Source: CAYRFQ01 sp964423615 (GTDB lineage Bacteria > Planctomycetota > Planctomycetia > Gemmatales > Gemmataceae). Taken from it: a DNA stretch of 64,000 nucleotides. Numbering within the stretch: position 1 is the stretch's first letter; each line of letters starts with the position of its first letter. The DNA lies in assembly GCA_964423615.1 (NCBI GenBank), contig CAYRFQ010000007.1, positions 120,059 through 184,058 of the forward strand, read 5' to 3'. The position numbers were made by a program, and so were the translations under genes. The notes under the pieces are model-generated. The model worked only from the letters and a program-made list of their open reading frames with translations. It was not told where the DNA came from and did not search any database. Positions 26,752-36,023 of this stretch are shown piece after piece.

Positions 26752-27254
26752 GTTTTTTGCAATTCCATGTGCACCTGCTTGAGACCGTAAGCACACAACT
26801 CGAATTCCTCACTCAGCCGACGAAGAACCTGGGATTCATCTCGATGTTCGTCCTCGTCGAACGTACTCGCGATATAGTACGAGCGCTTCCCTTGAGCGGT
26901 ATAATCGACAAGGTTATCCGCCGAAAATCTATCTTGCAATCGTTTCGTACCTTCGGCAAAAGCGCCTGTCCAGAAGAGCGTAAAGTCGCCGATGTGTTTG
27001 TGGTATTCTCGTCGTGTCCTTCCCTCGGGTGGGAGAGATTCGGCTTCGAACACCATCTCCACGACCTCGGTCAACTGTTTCCCTTGCGAACTCCTGAGAC
27101 GATGCAAGGAATCCATATGGATGAACCGAGATAACATTAGTGAGAGGTAGTCGATCAGGTTCGGATCGGCAACACCCAACTCGGAAACAAAGGTTTGTTC
27201 GGTCACACCGGCAAAAAGCCGACGCAAGGGATGGTCTGAATTGTAGTACCACAT
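26721..27254 (-). CDS. Conserved hypothetical protein
   Basis: A 177-residue soluble protein with its own promoter (27309-27336) and ribosome site (AGAGGTG). It begins MWYYNSDHPLRRLFAGVTEQTF and contains GVADPNLIDYLSLMLSRF (near 27-44) and HKHIGDFTLFWTGAFAEG (near 85-102), then DYTAQGKRSYYIAS. I recall the same pattern from conserved proteins in planctomycetes and acidobacteria with no assigned function. There are no signal peptide, membrane segments or obvious catalytic motifs. The C-terminal part is helical and acidic. Its 3' end overlaps cobT on the other strand by 31 bp. Confidence 0.82.
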   Translation of the reverse strand: MWYYNSDHPLRRLFAGVTEQTFVSELGVADPNLIDYLSLMLSRFIHMDSLHRLRSSQGKQLTEVVEMVFEAESLPPEGRTRREYHKHIGDFTLFWTGAFAEGTKRLQDRFSADNLVDYTAQGKRSYYIASTFDEDEHRDESQVLRRLSEEFELCAYGLKQVHMELQKTHSENEPSVE

Positions 27255-27308
27255 AAATGCACCTCTTCCAAAACAGCCATGACCTCCATGTCACGCCATA
27301 ACTAGGTA

Positions 27309-27336
27309 ATGATACGATATGTTACCCAGGTGTCAA
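27309..27336 (-). promoter_or_regulatory. Sigma-70-type promoter of the gene at 26721
   Basis: On the minus strand a perfect TTGACA (27336-27331) and TATCAT (27314-27309) are 16 bp apart. The -10 lies 54 bp upstream of the start codon. Confidence 0.55.
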
Positions 27337-27466
27337 ACCCAAACTTGACAGAAACTTGTCTAAGAATTTGCGAAGAATTCACAAAAATGGTAAACAAAAT
27401 CGGAATCAGCCGTGCGAAACGTGATGATTTTGACTTGAACCAACCGAGTTTATCCACGAACGTGCT

Positions 27467-28240
27467 TCAAACCGATTGCACCGTCAGAGCATAGAATACT
27501 ACGGCGGAACCACAGGCAACGTTCAGCGAATCCACTCGGCCAGACATCGGAACGGTCACGACCATGTCGCATTCACCAAGCCATTCGTGAGACAACCCCG
27601 CTCTCTCGCTCCCAAGTAGGACTGCGAAGTTGGCGAAATTTGGGACGTCTCGAATGCTGGTGGCATCCGGTGACGCGCTCGTTCCGATGATCGGAAAACC
27701 CTTACCGCGGAGTTCGCGAACGTCCGCCATCAAATCGTGTGACTCGAATATCTTGATTCGAAACACGCTTCCAGAAGACGCCCGGATGGACTTGCGTGAG
27801 TACACATCCGCCCCTTTGTTCTCTGGCACGACCACACCTGCCGCTCCGAACGCAGCCGCATTACGAACGATGGCTCCAAGATTACTTTCGTCCGCAATTT
27901 CCGGACACACGACGACAAATCCACCTGTGACCGACTCCGAAACGGAAGCCGAAGTTGGACGCTCGGCACACGCCAGAACGCCTCGATGAAAATGGAATCC
28001 CAAGAGTTCGTTGACTTCATCCTTCGACGCCAGCACCAACCGAGCACGGCCTGCGACGAGCGGGAGGAGATCCTCGTGTTGCCCTTCAACGCACAAAACA
28101 GACCGCACCTGGAAATCGGCAGCAAGCAGCTGCTCCACCGGCCATCGCCCTTCCACGATGAACGTCGCTCCGCGAGTAGAACGACCCTCGAGAAGATAAT
28201 CTTTTAATGACGGTTCTCGGTTCAATTCTGTACCGGGCAA
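27467..28240 (-). CDS. TrmH/SpoU family RNA 2'-O-methyltransferase
   Basis: A 257-residue SPOUT methyltransferase that uses SAM to methylate a ribose in tRNA or rRNA. An N-terminal substrate-binding region (GATFIVEGRWPVEQLL near 24-39) is followed by the knotted domain: VPENKGADVYSRKSIRASSG (two segments near 138-157) with motif 1, VLLGSERAGLSHEW with motif 2 near 208, and VTVPMSGRVDSLNVACGSAV with motif 3 near 229. The start is TTG with GAGG upstream. The exact target base is not predictable. The next gene downstream on the same strand, toward lower coordinates, is the unrelated one at 26721. Confidence 0.88.
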   Translation of the reverse strand: MPGTELNREPSLKDYLLEGRSTRGATFIVEGRWPVEQLLAADFQVRSVLCVEGQHEDLLPLVAGRARLVLASKDEVNELLGFHFHRGVLACAERPTSASVSESVTGGFVVVCPEIADESNLGAIVRNAAAFGAAGVVVPENKGADVYSRKSIRASSGSVFRIKIFESHDLMADVRELRGKGFPIIGTSASPDATSIRDVPNFANFAVLLGSERAGLSHEWLGECDMVVTVPMSGRVDSLNVACGSAVVFYALTVQSV

Positions 28241-28286
28241 ATTGCCTCATCCTTTCCAGAACCATTCAAGTCCACAGTCTTGCTCA

Positions 28287-30227
28287 TTAGTTATATAACC
28301 CTCCCATTTTCCGAATCTCTTCGACTGGGACCCGGATATCGAGTTGCAGGTGCTCAGTTCCCAATCCCAAACTCCCAGAAGTCAAGGGGAAGGGGTTGTT
28401 GACGATCGCGGTTCGGTTCCTTGGCTTTCGGCCTGATAAGCGGCTCAAATTCGGAGCGGAAATATGCAATTCGAAGTGACGATCGTTCTTGGTCAATTTG
28501 GAGAACCTGGCCAATGATTTCTCCGTCGCCAGACCTCGGTTGTCCTCTTTCAGATTTCGAAGAGTTTGATCAAATAGTTTTGTGTCCGAACCGACGAGCA
28601 TCACGATTTTGTTTTCGTGAACGGCCAACCGGATATTTTCCCACTCTGGCCCGAGGAACGAAACGAGTTGCTTGGTGACCATGGTGTTGGCATTGGCAAG
28701 TTTGAGACGGAGGACGCTTACTTGGTATCCCAGTCGCTCCTCCACGTTGGGAATCAGGGCGAGCGTCGTACGTATTTTTTTCAGAGGGTTCTGGCCTTTG
28801 AATTGTCTCCGAGCCAACTCCAACCGGTCTTCGATGTTCTCCAACATTTGACGAGCCACGCGGGCAGTTTCAGGATCGGTGGACTTCGTGGCCTTCTTCA
28901 AATACGGTACGGCTTTGGAGCCCAAAAGTTGTAGTTTGAGTCTCGCAGAAGCACGCCGACGGTATCGGGGGCTGCTCAAATCTTGGATGAGTTGATCGAC
29001 ATCGAGTCCTTTCTCGGTCTTTTGTTTCTTGAGCTTCAAATTGGACCCGTCGGCGATTTGGGCGATTTCTTTCATGGCCGAAAGGAACTTCTGAGCGTTC
29101 TCAGGCTTGAGGATCGCAATCCCGCTGACCAAGCCTTTGTCGGGATCATCGGTCAGGTACAATCCGGTCCGGAATCCTTGCAGTCGCCCCACAACTTCTT
29201 CGAAGACTCCTTCGAAAATGGGTAAATCGGCTCGCGAGAACAGTCCTCGGGGGGAGAACCACCCGATCCAAAACTCCTTGCCGAGTCGAGGGAGGATCAT
29301 GGCGGCAGCCACCCCGTTCGCCCGAAAAGCCTGGGCAACGAGGACATTCCCTTTGGGCAGATACGCTACCGAAGAGGGCGACTTGCCAGCTCGCAACAAC
29401 TCCAGAAACTCTCGGGCGGCCTTCTTCGACTTCTGGTCGAAGCTGGCCGAGAAACGGACGTTCACTCCATCGTTGACTTGAGCTCGAGCGAGAACGAGGT
29501 TGACCGCCTCAATGAGTTTCGCCGATTGCAAGAGAGTCTGCTTCATTTGGGGCAATTTTTCCTGCTTGGCCTGTTTTTTCAAGTCTCGACTCAAACCCCG
29601 CCCAATCATCGTAAAACCGGTTTTCGTCGGATTGTAGGAAAGCAGAATGTCCGCATCCTCGCAGAATTCGATTTGTCGTTTCGTAAACGTCGTCCGGAGA
29701 GATTTACTCTGTGTGATAGTCTTCCCTAGCAATTTCGTCGCGATCAAATACATCTGTTTATCTCGGCCCAACACAAAGGGATTGCCAGAAGGCAAAACAA
29801 AGTTCCTCTGCCCGGGACTTTTGCGACTGCGGATTACTTTTCCAGACTCGAGTTCTTGCTGCGAGACCCCGTATCGTTTCGCAACCTCCGCGAAATTCGA
29901 TGGGGAAAAAACAATTGCCCTCCCATCCGATCCCACGGACGTGGCGAGCAGACCAAACGGGCGAGTCCGGTCGACCACTCCCGAAATGCCGAGCGGAGAG
30001 ATCAAAAACGTCTCGACGATCTGCGAAATCCGGAGCGGAAACCTCAACTTGGCCTCCGCGTAGAGCTTGTCACCTTTCTTAGCCAGCGATTTGAGGTTCG
30101 GGACGAATATCGAAGCTTCTGTTTCCTTGGGCACCAAGCCGAAGGGCGTTTGGCTCTTGGTTTGCCCCAACGACATCGATCCACAAGCCAAAACCAAGAG
30201 GCACGACACGAAACATTTTTCCGACAT
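28287..30227 (-). CDS. Large secreted protein with embedded HEAT-like repeat
   Basis: A 646-residue exported protein. Residues 1-21 are a signal peptide (FVSCLLVLACGSMSLG). The body is a long stretch of alternating strands and helices; the openings PFGLVPKETEASIFVPNL and LLATSVGSDG look like planctomycete proteins that compare stored per-object values, somewhat like DUF3352 proteins. A short HEAT-like unit lies in the second half: DLSSPRYRRRASARLKLQLLG then AVPYLKKATKSTDPETARVA (around residues 413-455). That unit is widespread in planctomycete proteins. I cannot assign a function. It reads away from the CARDB gene at 30475. Confidence 0.75.
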   Translation of the reverse strand: MSEKCFVSCLLVLACGSMSLGQTKSQTPFGLVPKETEASIFVPNLKSLAKKGDKLYAEAKLRFPLRISQIVETFLISPLGISGVVDRTRPFGLLATSVGSDGRAIVFSPSNFAEVAKRYGVSQQELESGKVIRSRKSPGQRNFVLPSGNPFVLGRDKQMYLIATKLLGKTITQSKSLRTTFTKRQIEFCEDADILLSYNPTKTGFTMIGRGLSRDLKKQAKQEKLPQMKQTLLQSAKLIEAVNLVLARAQVNDGVNVRFSASFDQKSKKAAREFLELLRAGKSPSSVAYLPKGNVLVAQAFRANGVAAAMILPRLGKEFWIGWFSPRGLFSRADLPIFEGVFEEVVGRLQGFRTGLYLTDDPDKGLVSGIAILKPENAQKFLSAMKEIAQIADGSNLKLKKQKTEKGLDVDQLIQDLSSPRYRRRASARLKLQLLGSKAVPYLKKATKSTDPETARVARQMLENIEDRLELARRQFKGQNPLKKIRTTLALIPNVEERLGYQVSVLRLKLANANTMVTKQLVSFLGPEWENIRLAVHENKIVMLVGSDTKLFDQTLRNLKEDNRGLATEKSLARFSKLTKNDRHFELHISAPNLSRLSGRKPRNRTAIVNNPFPLTSGSLGLGTEHLQLDIRVPVEEIRKMGGLYN

Positions 30228-30474
30228 GGAGACTCCAACTCACGTGTAGGCAGGTATTGTGTGGGCAAAAGAAACCACGAACGAGTGGAACGTGGCCCAA
30301 GCGTTTCCGCTATTCTCGTAAAAACGGAATCACGTCGCAACAAATCCCTGCGCAAACATTGTGATACCCGGCGTTCCGAGAGAGAAGAAATCACTTTTCA
30401 ATCACGATGACATGTGTGGTTCACTAAACTCAGCCGCCTTCGGGCATTGCCTTCTCAAATAGCGGAGCAAATCA

Positions 30475-31101
30475 ATGTCGAAAAGAACTCGTATTCAATC
30501 ATTAATTGCAGTCGTCGCCTTGACCGTTGGGTTGATCACCGTTTCGGAAGCCAATGCCCAAAGATATTCCCACCCATCTCGCTTCCAAAAACCCATTCCT
30601 TTTCCCAAACGACCCACTCCGAAATCACGAATCACGATCCAACGACAGTCCACCTTGCATCAGTTAAAACCGACACTCGTTAGCAAGTTTCGTCCTGATT
30701 TGTACTTCGTTGGAGCCGGAGACTTGACGGACATTCTCGACAAACGGCCGATGAGAGATAAGATGTGGTTCCGCATCGGCAACAAAGGAAAAACGACGGC
30801 GAAGAACTTTTGGGTCCGGACATATTTCTACACCATCGTCACAGCTTCTAACGGAAAGCCGCGTGGGAAAGTGAAGCGAACCCGGAGCTATTGGGTGTCA
30901 CAACTCAAACCGGGAACAACCCGCAAATTCTATCCCCTCAAGGTGAGCAATCCACCCAAAGTCGGAATTCGATGGGCGGTCAACGTCGATACCACCAACC
31001 GAGTCCCCGAAATGCGAGAAGATAACAACAAGTCCGGGAGAATGTGGACGACCTATCCCGATGCGTTTCTGAGGCAGATACCATTTGACCCAGTGCCGTG
31101 A
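30475..31101 (+). CDS. Secreted CARDB-like domain protein
   Basis: A 208-residue exported protein with a signal peptide of about 28 residues (ending SEANA). After a proline- and lysine-rich linker the sequence PDLYFVGAG starts an Ig-like CARDB domain (about residues 77-195). Its typical elements are FRIGNKGKTTAKNFWVRTYF, VSQLKPGT and a late VDTTNRVPEMREDNN, the acidic/Asn loop seen in CARDB domains. CARDB domains are adhesive or interaction modules on surface proteins. GGAG lies eight bases before the ATG. A 23-bp gap separates it from the convergent QueD-like gene. Confidence 0.8.
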   Translation: MSKRTRIQSLIAVVALTVGLITVSEANAQRYSHPSRFQKPIPFPKRPTPKSRITIQRQSTLHQLKPTLVSKFRPDLYFVGAGDLTDILDKRPMRDKMWFRIGNKGKTTAKNFWVRTYFYTIVTASNGKPRGKVKRTRSYWVSQLKPGTTRKFYPLKVSNPPKVGIRWAVNVDTTNRVPEMREDNNKSGRMWTTYPDAFLRQIPFDPVP

Positions 31102-31124
31102 TTAACATAGGACATGGGAACTCA

Positions 31125-31613
31125 TCAACGAATCCATTCATACGTGGCCGATTGGCCGAAACTTTCCTCCACCTCAACTCGGAGGAATTGTGGCTCAAAG
31201 TCGTACTTGCTGCGAAGTTCCTCGAGTAGCCTTCCGGCCAACCACTTACCAAGCAGTTCCGCCGTGGTGTTTTCGATTGGCAACAAAACGCAGTCTTCCC
31301 TGGGAAAAACCCACTCGCGGTCTTGAAATCGAACGCGAATCCCCCGGCCAGCCTCTTCCAGCGTGATGTGTGGATTCTTGGTCGGCAGGAGCATCCGGTG
31401 GTCAAGTTCGTCGGTCACCTGTCGCCCAAGTCGCTTGAGCGTCACGAAATCGAAGACATACCAATTCTCATCCAGTTCTCCGCCGACTTCGATAGCCGTG
31501 CGGTAGTTATGGCCATGTAGGTGTTCACATTGATCGCCGTCGTAGGTGATAAAGTGACCGCTGCAAAAGACCAGATAATCCTTGGTAACTCGAATGTGAA
31601 AACGCTGCTTCAT
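31125..31613 (-). CDS. 6-pyruvoyl-tetrahydropterin synthase / QueD family protein
   Basis: A 162-residue protein from the ATG at 31613. The zinc ligands are His20, His33 and His35. The catalytic motif is CxxxHGH (Cys29 to His35), the QueD type rather than the ExxxHGH of PTPS-III. FDFVTLKRL and ELDHRMLL follow, with a final VEESFGQSATYEW. QueD makes 6-carboxytetrahydropterin for queuosine, and relatives make pyruvoyl-pterins. The next genes upstream on the same strand are a CitG-like protein and a RimK-like ATP-grasp ligase, both of which have counterparts in methanopterin-linked C1 gene sets. A role in pterin synthesis is more likely here than queuosine, which is inference. Confidence 0.88.
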   Translation of the reverse strand: MKQRFHIRVTKDYLVFCSGHFITYDGDQCEHLHGHNYRTAIEVGGELDENWYVFDFVTLKRLGRQVTDELDHRMLLPTKNPHITLEEAGRGIRVRFQDREWVFPREDCVLLPIENTTAELLGKWLAGRLLEELRSKYDFEPQFLRVEVEESFGQSATYEWIR

Positions 31614-31789
31614 AATATGTTTCCGGCGGTCCGGCTGAAACCAGACTGCAACATCATTCCTCGATGACTCCAGGACCGATCGCTCGACTTTTTCATCGAC
31701 TGGTATTGACCCGAGGAACAACCAAGAAGTCCAACGAGCTGACCTCGCTGACTACTCACGTTGGTCTCGAAAGCCAAGCTGTCCTACTA

Positions 31790-32653
31790 TTACCAGCGAC
31801 ACAACGGTGTTATGATACCTTCACGCAACGCGAGGTACAAGGAACCCGCTACAAGATCGGCTGTCGTACCTGGGTTTCGACGATTCCCGTCAGCTCGAAG
31901 GTAAACATCGAGCTCCTGAAACTTGCGTTCTCGTACCGTTGGCTCACTCTCTCGTTGAACTTCGAGTGCCTGTCGTTGTATTTCCTTGGCCTGAACTTCG
32001 CCGCACTTCCGCTCCACCAACGTGTCGCGATGATGGCTCAGATACCACAAGTACAACTCAATGATCGAGCGTTCCAACGGCTCCCCTCGCTCGATGCCTC
32101 GGTCAAAAACCGCACGAGTCGCAGCGATCATGGGACCGAACGCCTCAACGTATTGTTTCGCGATCGAGTCGCGGTCCGCCGCCATCGCCATGATTTCTCG
32201 CAGCGGAAGCGTGGGCACCTCTCGAACATCCTGGTCTTCCACCTCGCCGAGTCCCCCCGGTTGTGCAATCCGGATGGCCTCGTAAACTTGTTTAGAGTCT
32301 TCGATCGTCAGGACGTCCAACACTCTCTCGATCCCGACCCCCAATTCTTCTCCATCGGGAATTGCGGCTAGAGGAGCCAACAACAGGATAATTCCAAGAT
32401 TGGTATTCGTATCCGTGACCTGACGAGTCCTCTTAACGGACTCCAGAACGGTCTCGCCAACCGATCGGTCCAACGCGGTGTCCATCACCGGCGCGATGGC
32501 CGCCGCACTCACTAGGAAATCAACATAACTCACGTCTTCAAAATCCACATACCGGTGAACGTTCCCTGGCTTGCGTGCGGTTGCCTCCCAAATACACGCG
32601 AGTTGAACGTAAAGACCACGGGGTGTTTGGCCTACTGGTTGCGAGTGAGCCAT
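31790..32653 (-). CDS. CitG-like triphosphoribosyl-dephospho-CoA synthase family protein
   Basis: A 287-residue protein. The family motifs are ATARKPGNVHRYVDF near residues 24-38, TDTNTNLGIILLLAPLAA near 80 and NPGTTADLVAGSLY near 265. Classical CitG transfers a triphosphoribosyl group from ATP to dephospho-CoA to make a prosthetic group for citrate lyase, but there is no citrate or malonate lyase in this window. CitG-like genes also occur in methanopterin (H4MPT) C1 clusters of methylotrophs and planctomycetes. Its start overlaps the end of the ATP-grasp gene by 22 bp, so the two are coupled. Confidence 0.85.
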   Translation of the reverse strand: MAHSQPVGQTPRGLYVQLACIWEATARKPGNVHRYVDFEDVSYVDFLVSAAAIAPVMDTALDRSVGETVLESVKRTRQVTDTNTNLGIILLLAPLAAIPDGEELGVGIERVLDVLTIEDSKQVYEAIRIAQPGGLGEVEDQDVREVPTLPLREIMAMAADRDSIAKQYVEAFGPMIAATRAVFDRGIERGEPLERSIIELYLWYLSHHRDTLVERKCGEVQAKEIQRQALEVQRESEPTVRERKFQELDVYLRADGNRRNPGTTADLVAGSLYLALREGIITPLCRW

Positions 32654-33513
32654 CGAATCATTTCCCCTGCAATGTCGACGTCACAAACACGCGTCAAGGC
32701 CCGCCATCCAGGCACGCCATTGACTTCGAGAACGAAATACCCACCTTCAGGATTCGGCAGCAAATCGACTCCGGCCACAACCACACCTGTGGCTTCGGTC
32801 GCGCGTAAAGCCAACTCTTCCTCGAGACTACCGATCGTCGCAAGTTCGCACTTGCCTCCCCGAGCCACATTCGTCCGCCAGTCATCATCCGAATGCCGTT
32901 TCATGGAGGCAAGAACACGACCATCCAACACAAAGACACGTAGGTCCCACCCTGGATGGTTGATGTATTGTTGTAGATACAAAACCGACTGGGTACGCTC
33001 AAGTGTCCGGAACGTACGCCACGCCAAATCGGGGTCGCTGACTCGAAGAATCCCCCGGCCCTCTGACCCAAAGATTGGTTTGACCACGACATCTTTTCCC
33101 AGAAACTCAAAGGCCTCCATCGACTGTTCAGACGTCTGGCAAACGGCCGTTTTCGGAAAAGGCAAACCCGCCGAAACAAGACGCGTCCCTGCGAGATACT
33201 TATCGATACAGATTTCCAGCGTCCGTGGCGGATTCATTACCCGCACTCGATTCTTTTCGAGCGTTTGTAGGGCATCCATCCGAAAGACTACCTGTTCGAG
33301 CGAACCCAAGGGCATCGTCCGAACCAGCACCGCCTCGAACTGGTCGAGGGACACCTCGCGAAAACGTTCGAGAGCTTCTTTGGGTGTCTGGCCAATGACG
33401 CCGACCAAACGAGAGAAGGCCACGACTTCGAGACGATGACCTTGGCCTTCTGCCGCGTGTTGCAGGGCCTTGGCGTGCCAACCAATCGGGCCGGCCAACA
33501 AAGCGATTTTCAT
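32632..33513 (-). CDS. RimK/MptN-like ATP-grasp ligase
   Basis: A 293-residue ATP-grasp protein of the RimK group. It has an N-terminal pre-ATP-grasp fold (MKIALLAGPIGWHAKALQ), ICIDKYLAGTRL near 102-113, the ATP loop KDVVVKPIFGSEGRGI near 140-155, and LEVNGVPGWRAL near 265 with the Asn and Glu of the metal site. Relatives add glutamate to proteins or cofactors; MptN adds glutamate to tetrahydromethanopterin. With the CitG-like and QueD-like genes it forms a leftward three-gene set, and I propose it serves a pterin cofactor. Ribosome site GAGGAAA is upstream of the ATG. Confidence 0.87.
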   Translation of the reverse strand: MKIALLAGPIGWHAKALQHAAEGQGHRLEVVAFSRLVGVIGQTPKEALERFREVSLDQFEAVLVRTMPLGSLEQVVFRMDALQTLEKNRVRVMNPPRTLEICIDKYLAGTRLVSAGLPFPKTAVCQTSEQSMEAFEFLGKDVVVKPIFGSEGRGILRVSDPDLAWRTFRTLERTQSVLYLQQYINHPGWDLRVFVLDGRVLASMKRHSDDDWRTNVARGGKCELATIGSLEEELALRATEATGVVVAGVDLLPNPEGGYFVLEVNGVPGWRALTRVCDVDIAGEMIRWLTRNQ

Positions 33514-33756
33514 TAGCGAAATTTCCTCAACGGGGACGGCGGAGCCGCCTTACACCAACCGAAGACCGTCAGGAAGGAATTTCTCATCGAATCCTCGCTT
33601 TCGTCTCGGATCGAGGAAAAGCCCTCCTCTACCCCAGGAAGCTGCCCAAAGACTCAAATTCTCGTCGGAAGAACCGGCTTCTGCTTTTTCTCCAATCAGG
33701 ATATCGTGAGGGGGTGAATCGTTCCAACCTAACGGTGAGACGACGAACGCCTCACA

Positions 33757-35115
33757 ATGGCATACCATACGTTTGCCCATAAACTTCGAGGAACCAACAC
33801 CATCATGCACCGGCTGGCCGACTTACGAGAAATCCTCCATTACGTCCCCCAATACCGCGAACAGATCTTTTTGATCTCAATGGATGGCGCGATTGTCGCC
33901 CACCCCAACTTTAGCAACATCCTTCTGGACATCGCCCTGTTGCAGAGTCTGCGAATCCAGGTCGTACTCGTCCACGGAGCCAGTTACCAGATTGCGGCTC
34001 TGGGACAACAACGCAACACAACCCCTTCGAACCTCGATGGAACCGGTGTGACGGACGCAGCCACTCTCGAACTAGCTCTGACTGCAGCTACCGAAACGAC
34101 CCATTCGATCTTGGAAGGGCTCACCGCAACGGGACTCCACGGTGCCGTCGGGAACGCCGTCATCGCCCATCCAGCTGGAATCCTACGTGCCGTCGATCAT
34201 CTCTTTACGGGACGTGTCGAGCGTGTCGAAGGAAAGATCCTCAAAGCGTTGCTAGCCAGCGAAGTCGTCCCCATCATCCCTCCGTTGGGTTGTGACCGCA
34301 CGGGCCAATCGTATCGAATCAATTCGGACGCCATCGCGGTCGCCGTGGCGGTCGCCTTGAATGCCGTGAAATTGATTTTCCTGACATCGGACCCCGGAGT
34401 GACCCTGCAGCCCTCCGCACCCGAACAAGAACCTCAACTCTTACGCCAGTTGACAGTCGAAGAAGCCGAAACACTCGCCTTCGAACGTCCCGGGGCGGTT
34501 GCGCCTCCGGTATTTTCCAAGTTGCAACATGCCGTGCGAGCCGCGAGACTTGGCGTTCCCCGAATCCATGTCATCGACGGCCGGGTCGAGGAAGGACTTC
34601 TTGGCGAGGTTTTTTCCAACGCAGGCGTCGGAACCCTGATCCACACCAACGAATATCAGTCCATTCGAACTGCTCAACGAAAAGACATATCGGCGATCGA
34701 CTCTCTCATTCGGACGGGCGTCGAGAACGAAGAACTCGTCCCTCGAACCCTCGAACAAATCGAACAACAAATCGATGAGTTCTACGTGTTCGAAATCGAC
34801 CATATTCCCGTCGGATGTGTGGCCCTGCACATGTACCCAGAAGAGAGAACGGCCGAACTCGCCTGTCTCTGCGTTGATACCAAGTATGAAAACCAAGGTG
34901 TTGCATCTCGACTTGCAAAATACCTGGAATCTCGCGCATCGGAAATGGGAGCCGAAACGATGTTTTGTCTCTCGACGCAGGCGTTCAACTACTTTGTCCA
35001 AAAGCGAGGGTTTGCGAAAGGTTCGGTCGACGACCTACCACTCGAACGTCGACGGTTACACGAACTTCACGGCCGAAAGTCGTTGGTATTGGTCAAAACG
35101 CTCAACCCCGAGTGA
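33757..35115 (+). CDS. argA: Amino-acid N-acetyltransferase (N-acetylglutamate synthase)
   Basis: A 452-residue protein with an amino-acid kinase fold followed by a GNAT domain, the ArgA arrangement. The kinase-like part has the VVLVHGASYQI loop (near 69-79), SYRINSDAIAVAVA near 188-201 and LIFLTSDPGV near 208. The GNAT part has EIDHIPVGCVALHMYPE near 347 and LACLCVDTKYENQGVASRL near 368-386, with FNYFVQKRGF at the end. It makes N-acetylglutamate, the first step of arginine synthesis. The start is uncertain: the second in-frame ATG, at 33805, matches the typical ArgA length better, and neither has a good ribosome site. Confidence 0.9.
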   Translation: MAYHTFAHKLRGTNTIMHRLADLREILHYVPQYREQIFLISMDGAIVAHPNFSNILLDIALLQSLRIQVVLVHGASYQIAALGQQRNTTPSNLDGTGVTDAATLELALTAATETTHSILEGLTATGLHGAVGNAVIAHPAGILRAVDHLFTGRVERVEGKILKALLASEVVPIIPPLGCDRTGQSYRINSDAIAVAVAVALNAVKLIFLTSDPGVTLQPSAPEQEPQLLRQLTVEEAETLAFERPGAVAPPVFSKLQHAVRAARLGVPRIHVIDGRVEEGLLGEVFSNAGVGTLIHTNEYQSIRTAQRKDISAIDSLIRTGVENEELVPRTLEQIEQQIDEFYVFEIDHIPVGCVALHMYPEERTAELACLCVDTKYENQGVASRLAKYLESRASEMGAETMFCLSTQAFNYFVQKRGFAKGSVDDLPLERRRLHELHGRKSLVLVKTLNPE

Positions 35116-35146
35116 TCCATCGTGGTCACAGGAAGTTGAAAAGCTA

Positions 35147-35755
35147 TCACTTTCGATAAAGTCGCTTGTCCTCAATGTAGGCCTCTACGGCCCTCGGAAT
35201 GATGTATCGGACAGTTCGCCCTTCAGCGATCCGTTGGCGAATGTCGCGACTCGCGATGTGAATGTCAGGCATGGTGATCACGCGAGAGCGTAACCGGCTG
35301 TCCTCAGAAAGAGCCAGTTTCGAAACAATCTGGTCACGGGAGAGAATCTCCCAACCAGGTCGGTTGGCAACTACGATCTCCACCATTTCCAGGATTTCTT
35401 CCGGCTTGTACCAACTTGGGAGGTCTACAAAACTATCTGCACCAACGAGCAGGAACAACTCATCATCTGAATAGGTCGTTCGGAAATGTTTGATTGTGTC
35501 GACTGTGTAACTAGGCCCGGAACGTGTATTCTCACTTTCATCAATCCGAAAATAGGGATTGCCCGAAATCGCTAACGTGAGCATCTCGACACGTTTGTCG
35601 AACGACGTCAGTTCGTCTTCGAGTTTATGTGGTGGGCGGGCCGCCGGAACGAAAAACACAGAATCCAGTTTTGCTTGTTCACGACACTGTTCGGCCAAAA
35701 TCAAATGTCCAAAATGAACAGGGTCGAACGTGCCACCGAAGATGCCTAAACGCAT
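35147..35755 (-). CDS. nadD: Nicotinate-nucleotide adenylyltransferase
   Basis: A 202-residue enzyme that adenylylates nicotinate mononucleotide in NAD synthesis. GIFGGTFDPVHFGHL at residues 4-18 holds the nucleotide motif with (H/T)xGH, VFFVPAARPPHK is at 34-45, and RDIRQRIAEG near 177 is the C-terminal nucleotide loop, where the usual SSTxIR is replaced by IASRDIR. YIEDKRLY closes the protein. It is convergent with argA, leaving 31 bp between stops. Confidence 0.94.
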   Translation of the reverse strand: MRLGIFGGTFDPVHFGHLILAEQCREQAKLDSVFFVPAARPPHKLEDELTSFDKRVEMLTLAISGNPYFRIDESENTRSGPSYTVDTIKHFRTTYSDDELFLLVGADSFVDLPSWYKPEEILEMVEIVVANRPGWEILSRDQIVSKLALSEDSRLRSRVITMPDIHIASRDIRQRIAEGRTVRYIIPRAVEAYIEDKRLYRK

Positions 35756-36023
35756 AATTATAATTCGTCGATGATGGAATGTTGTAAGCTTTTGCTACTC
35801 GTAGCGACAAGTGCGAGTGTGATAGGTGTTCATGAAATTCCGGAGCATACTGGGAAGGTAACAGCCCAGTGATCACTCCGAAGTCGAGCCTCAAGACTAA
35901 CATAGATTTCTAACAACACGGTAAATGAGCCAGACATCTTTCCGGTCGATCTCTGAAATGTGTTAAAGCTTTCGGGTATCGAAACACACAGTGGTCGCCG
36001 TCAGACAAGACTGACCGGATCAA

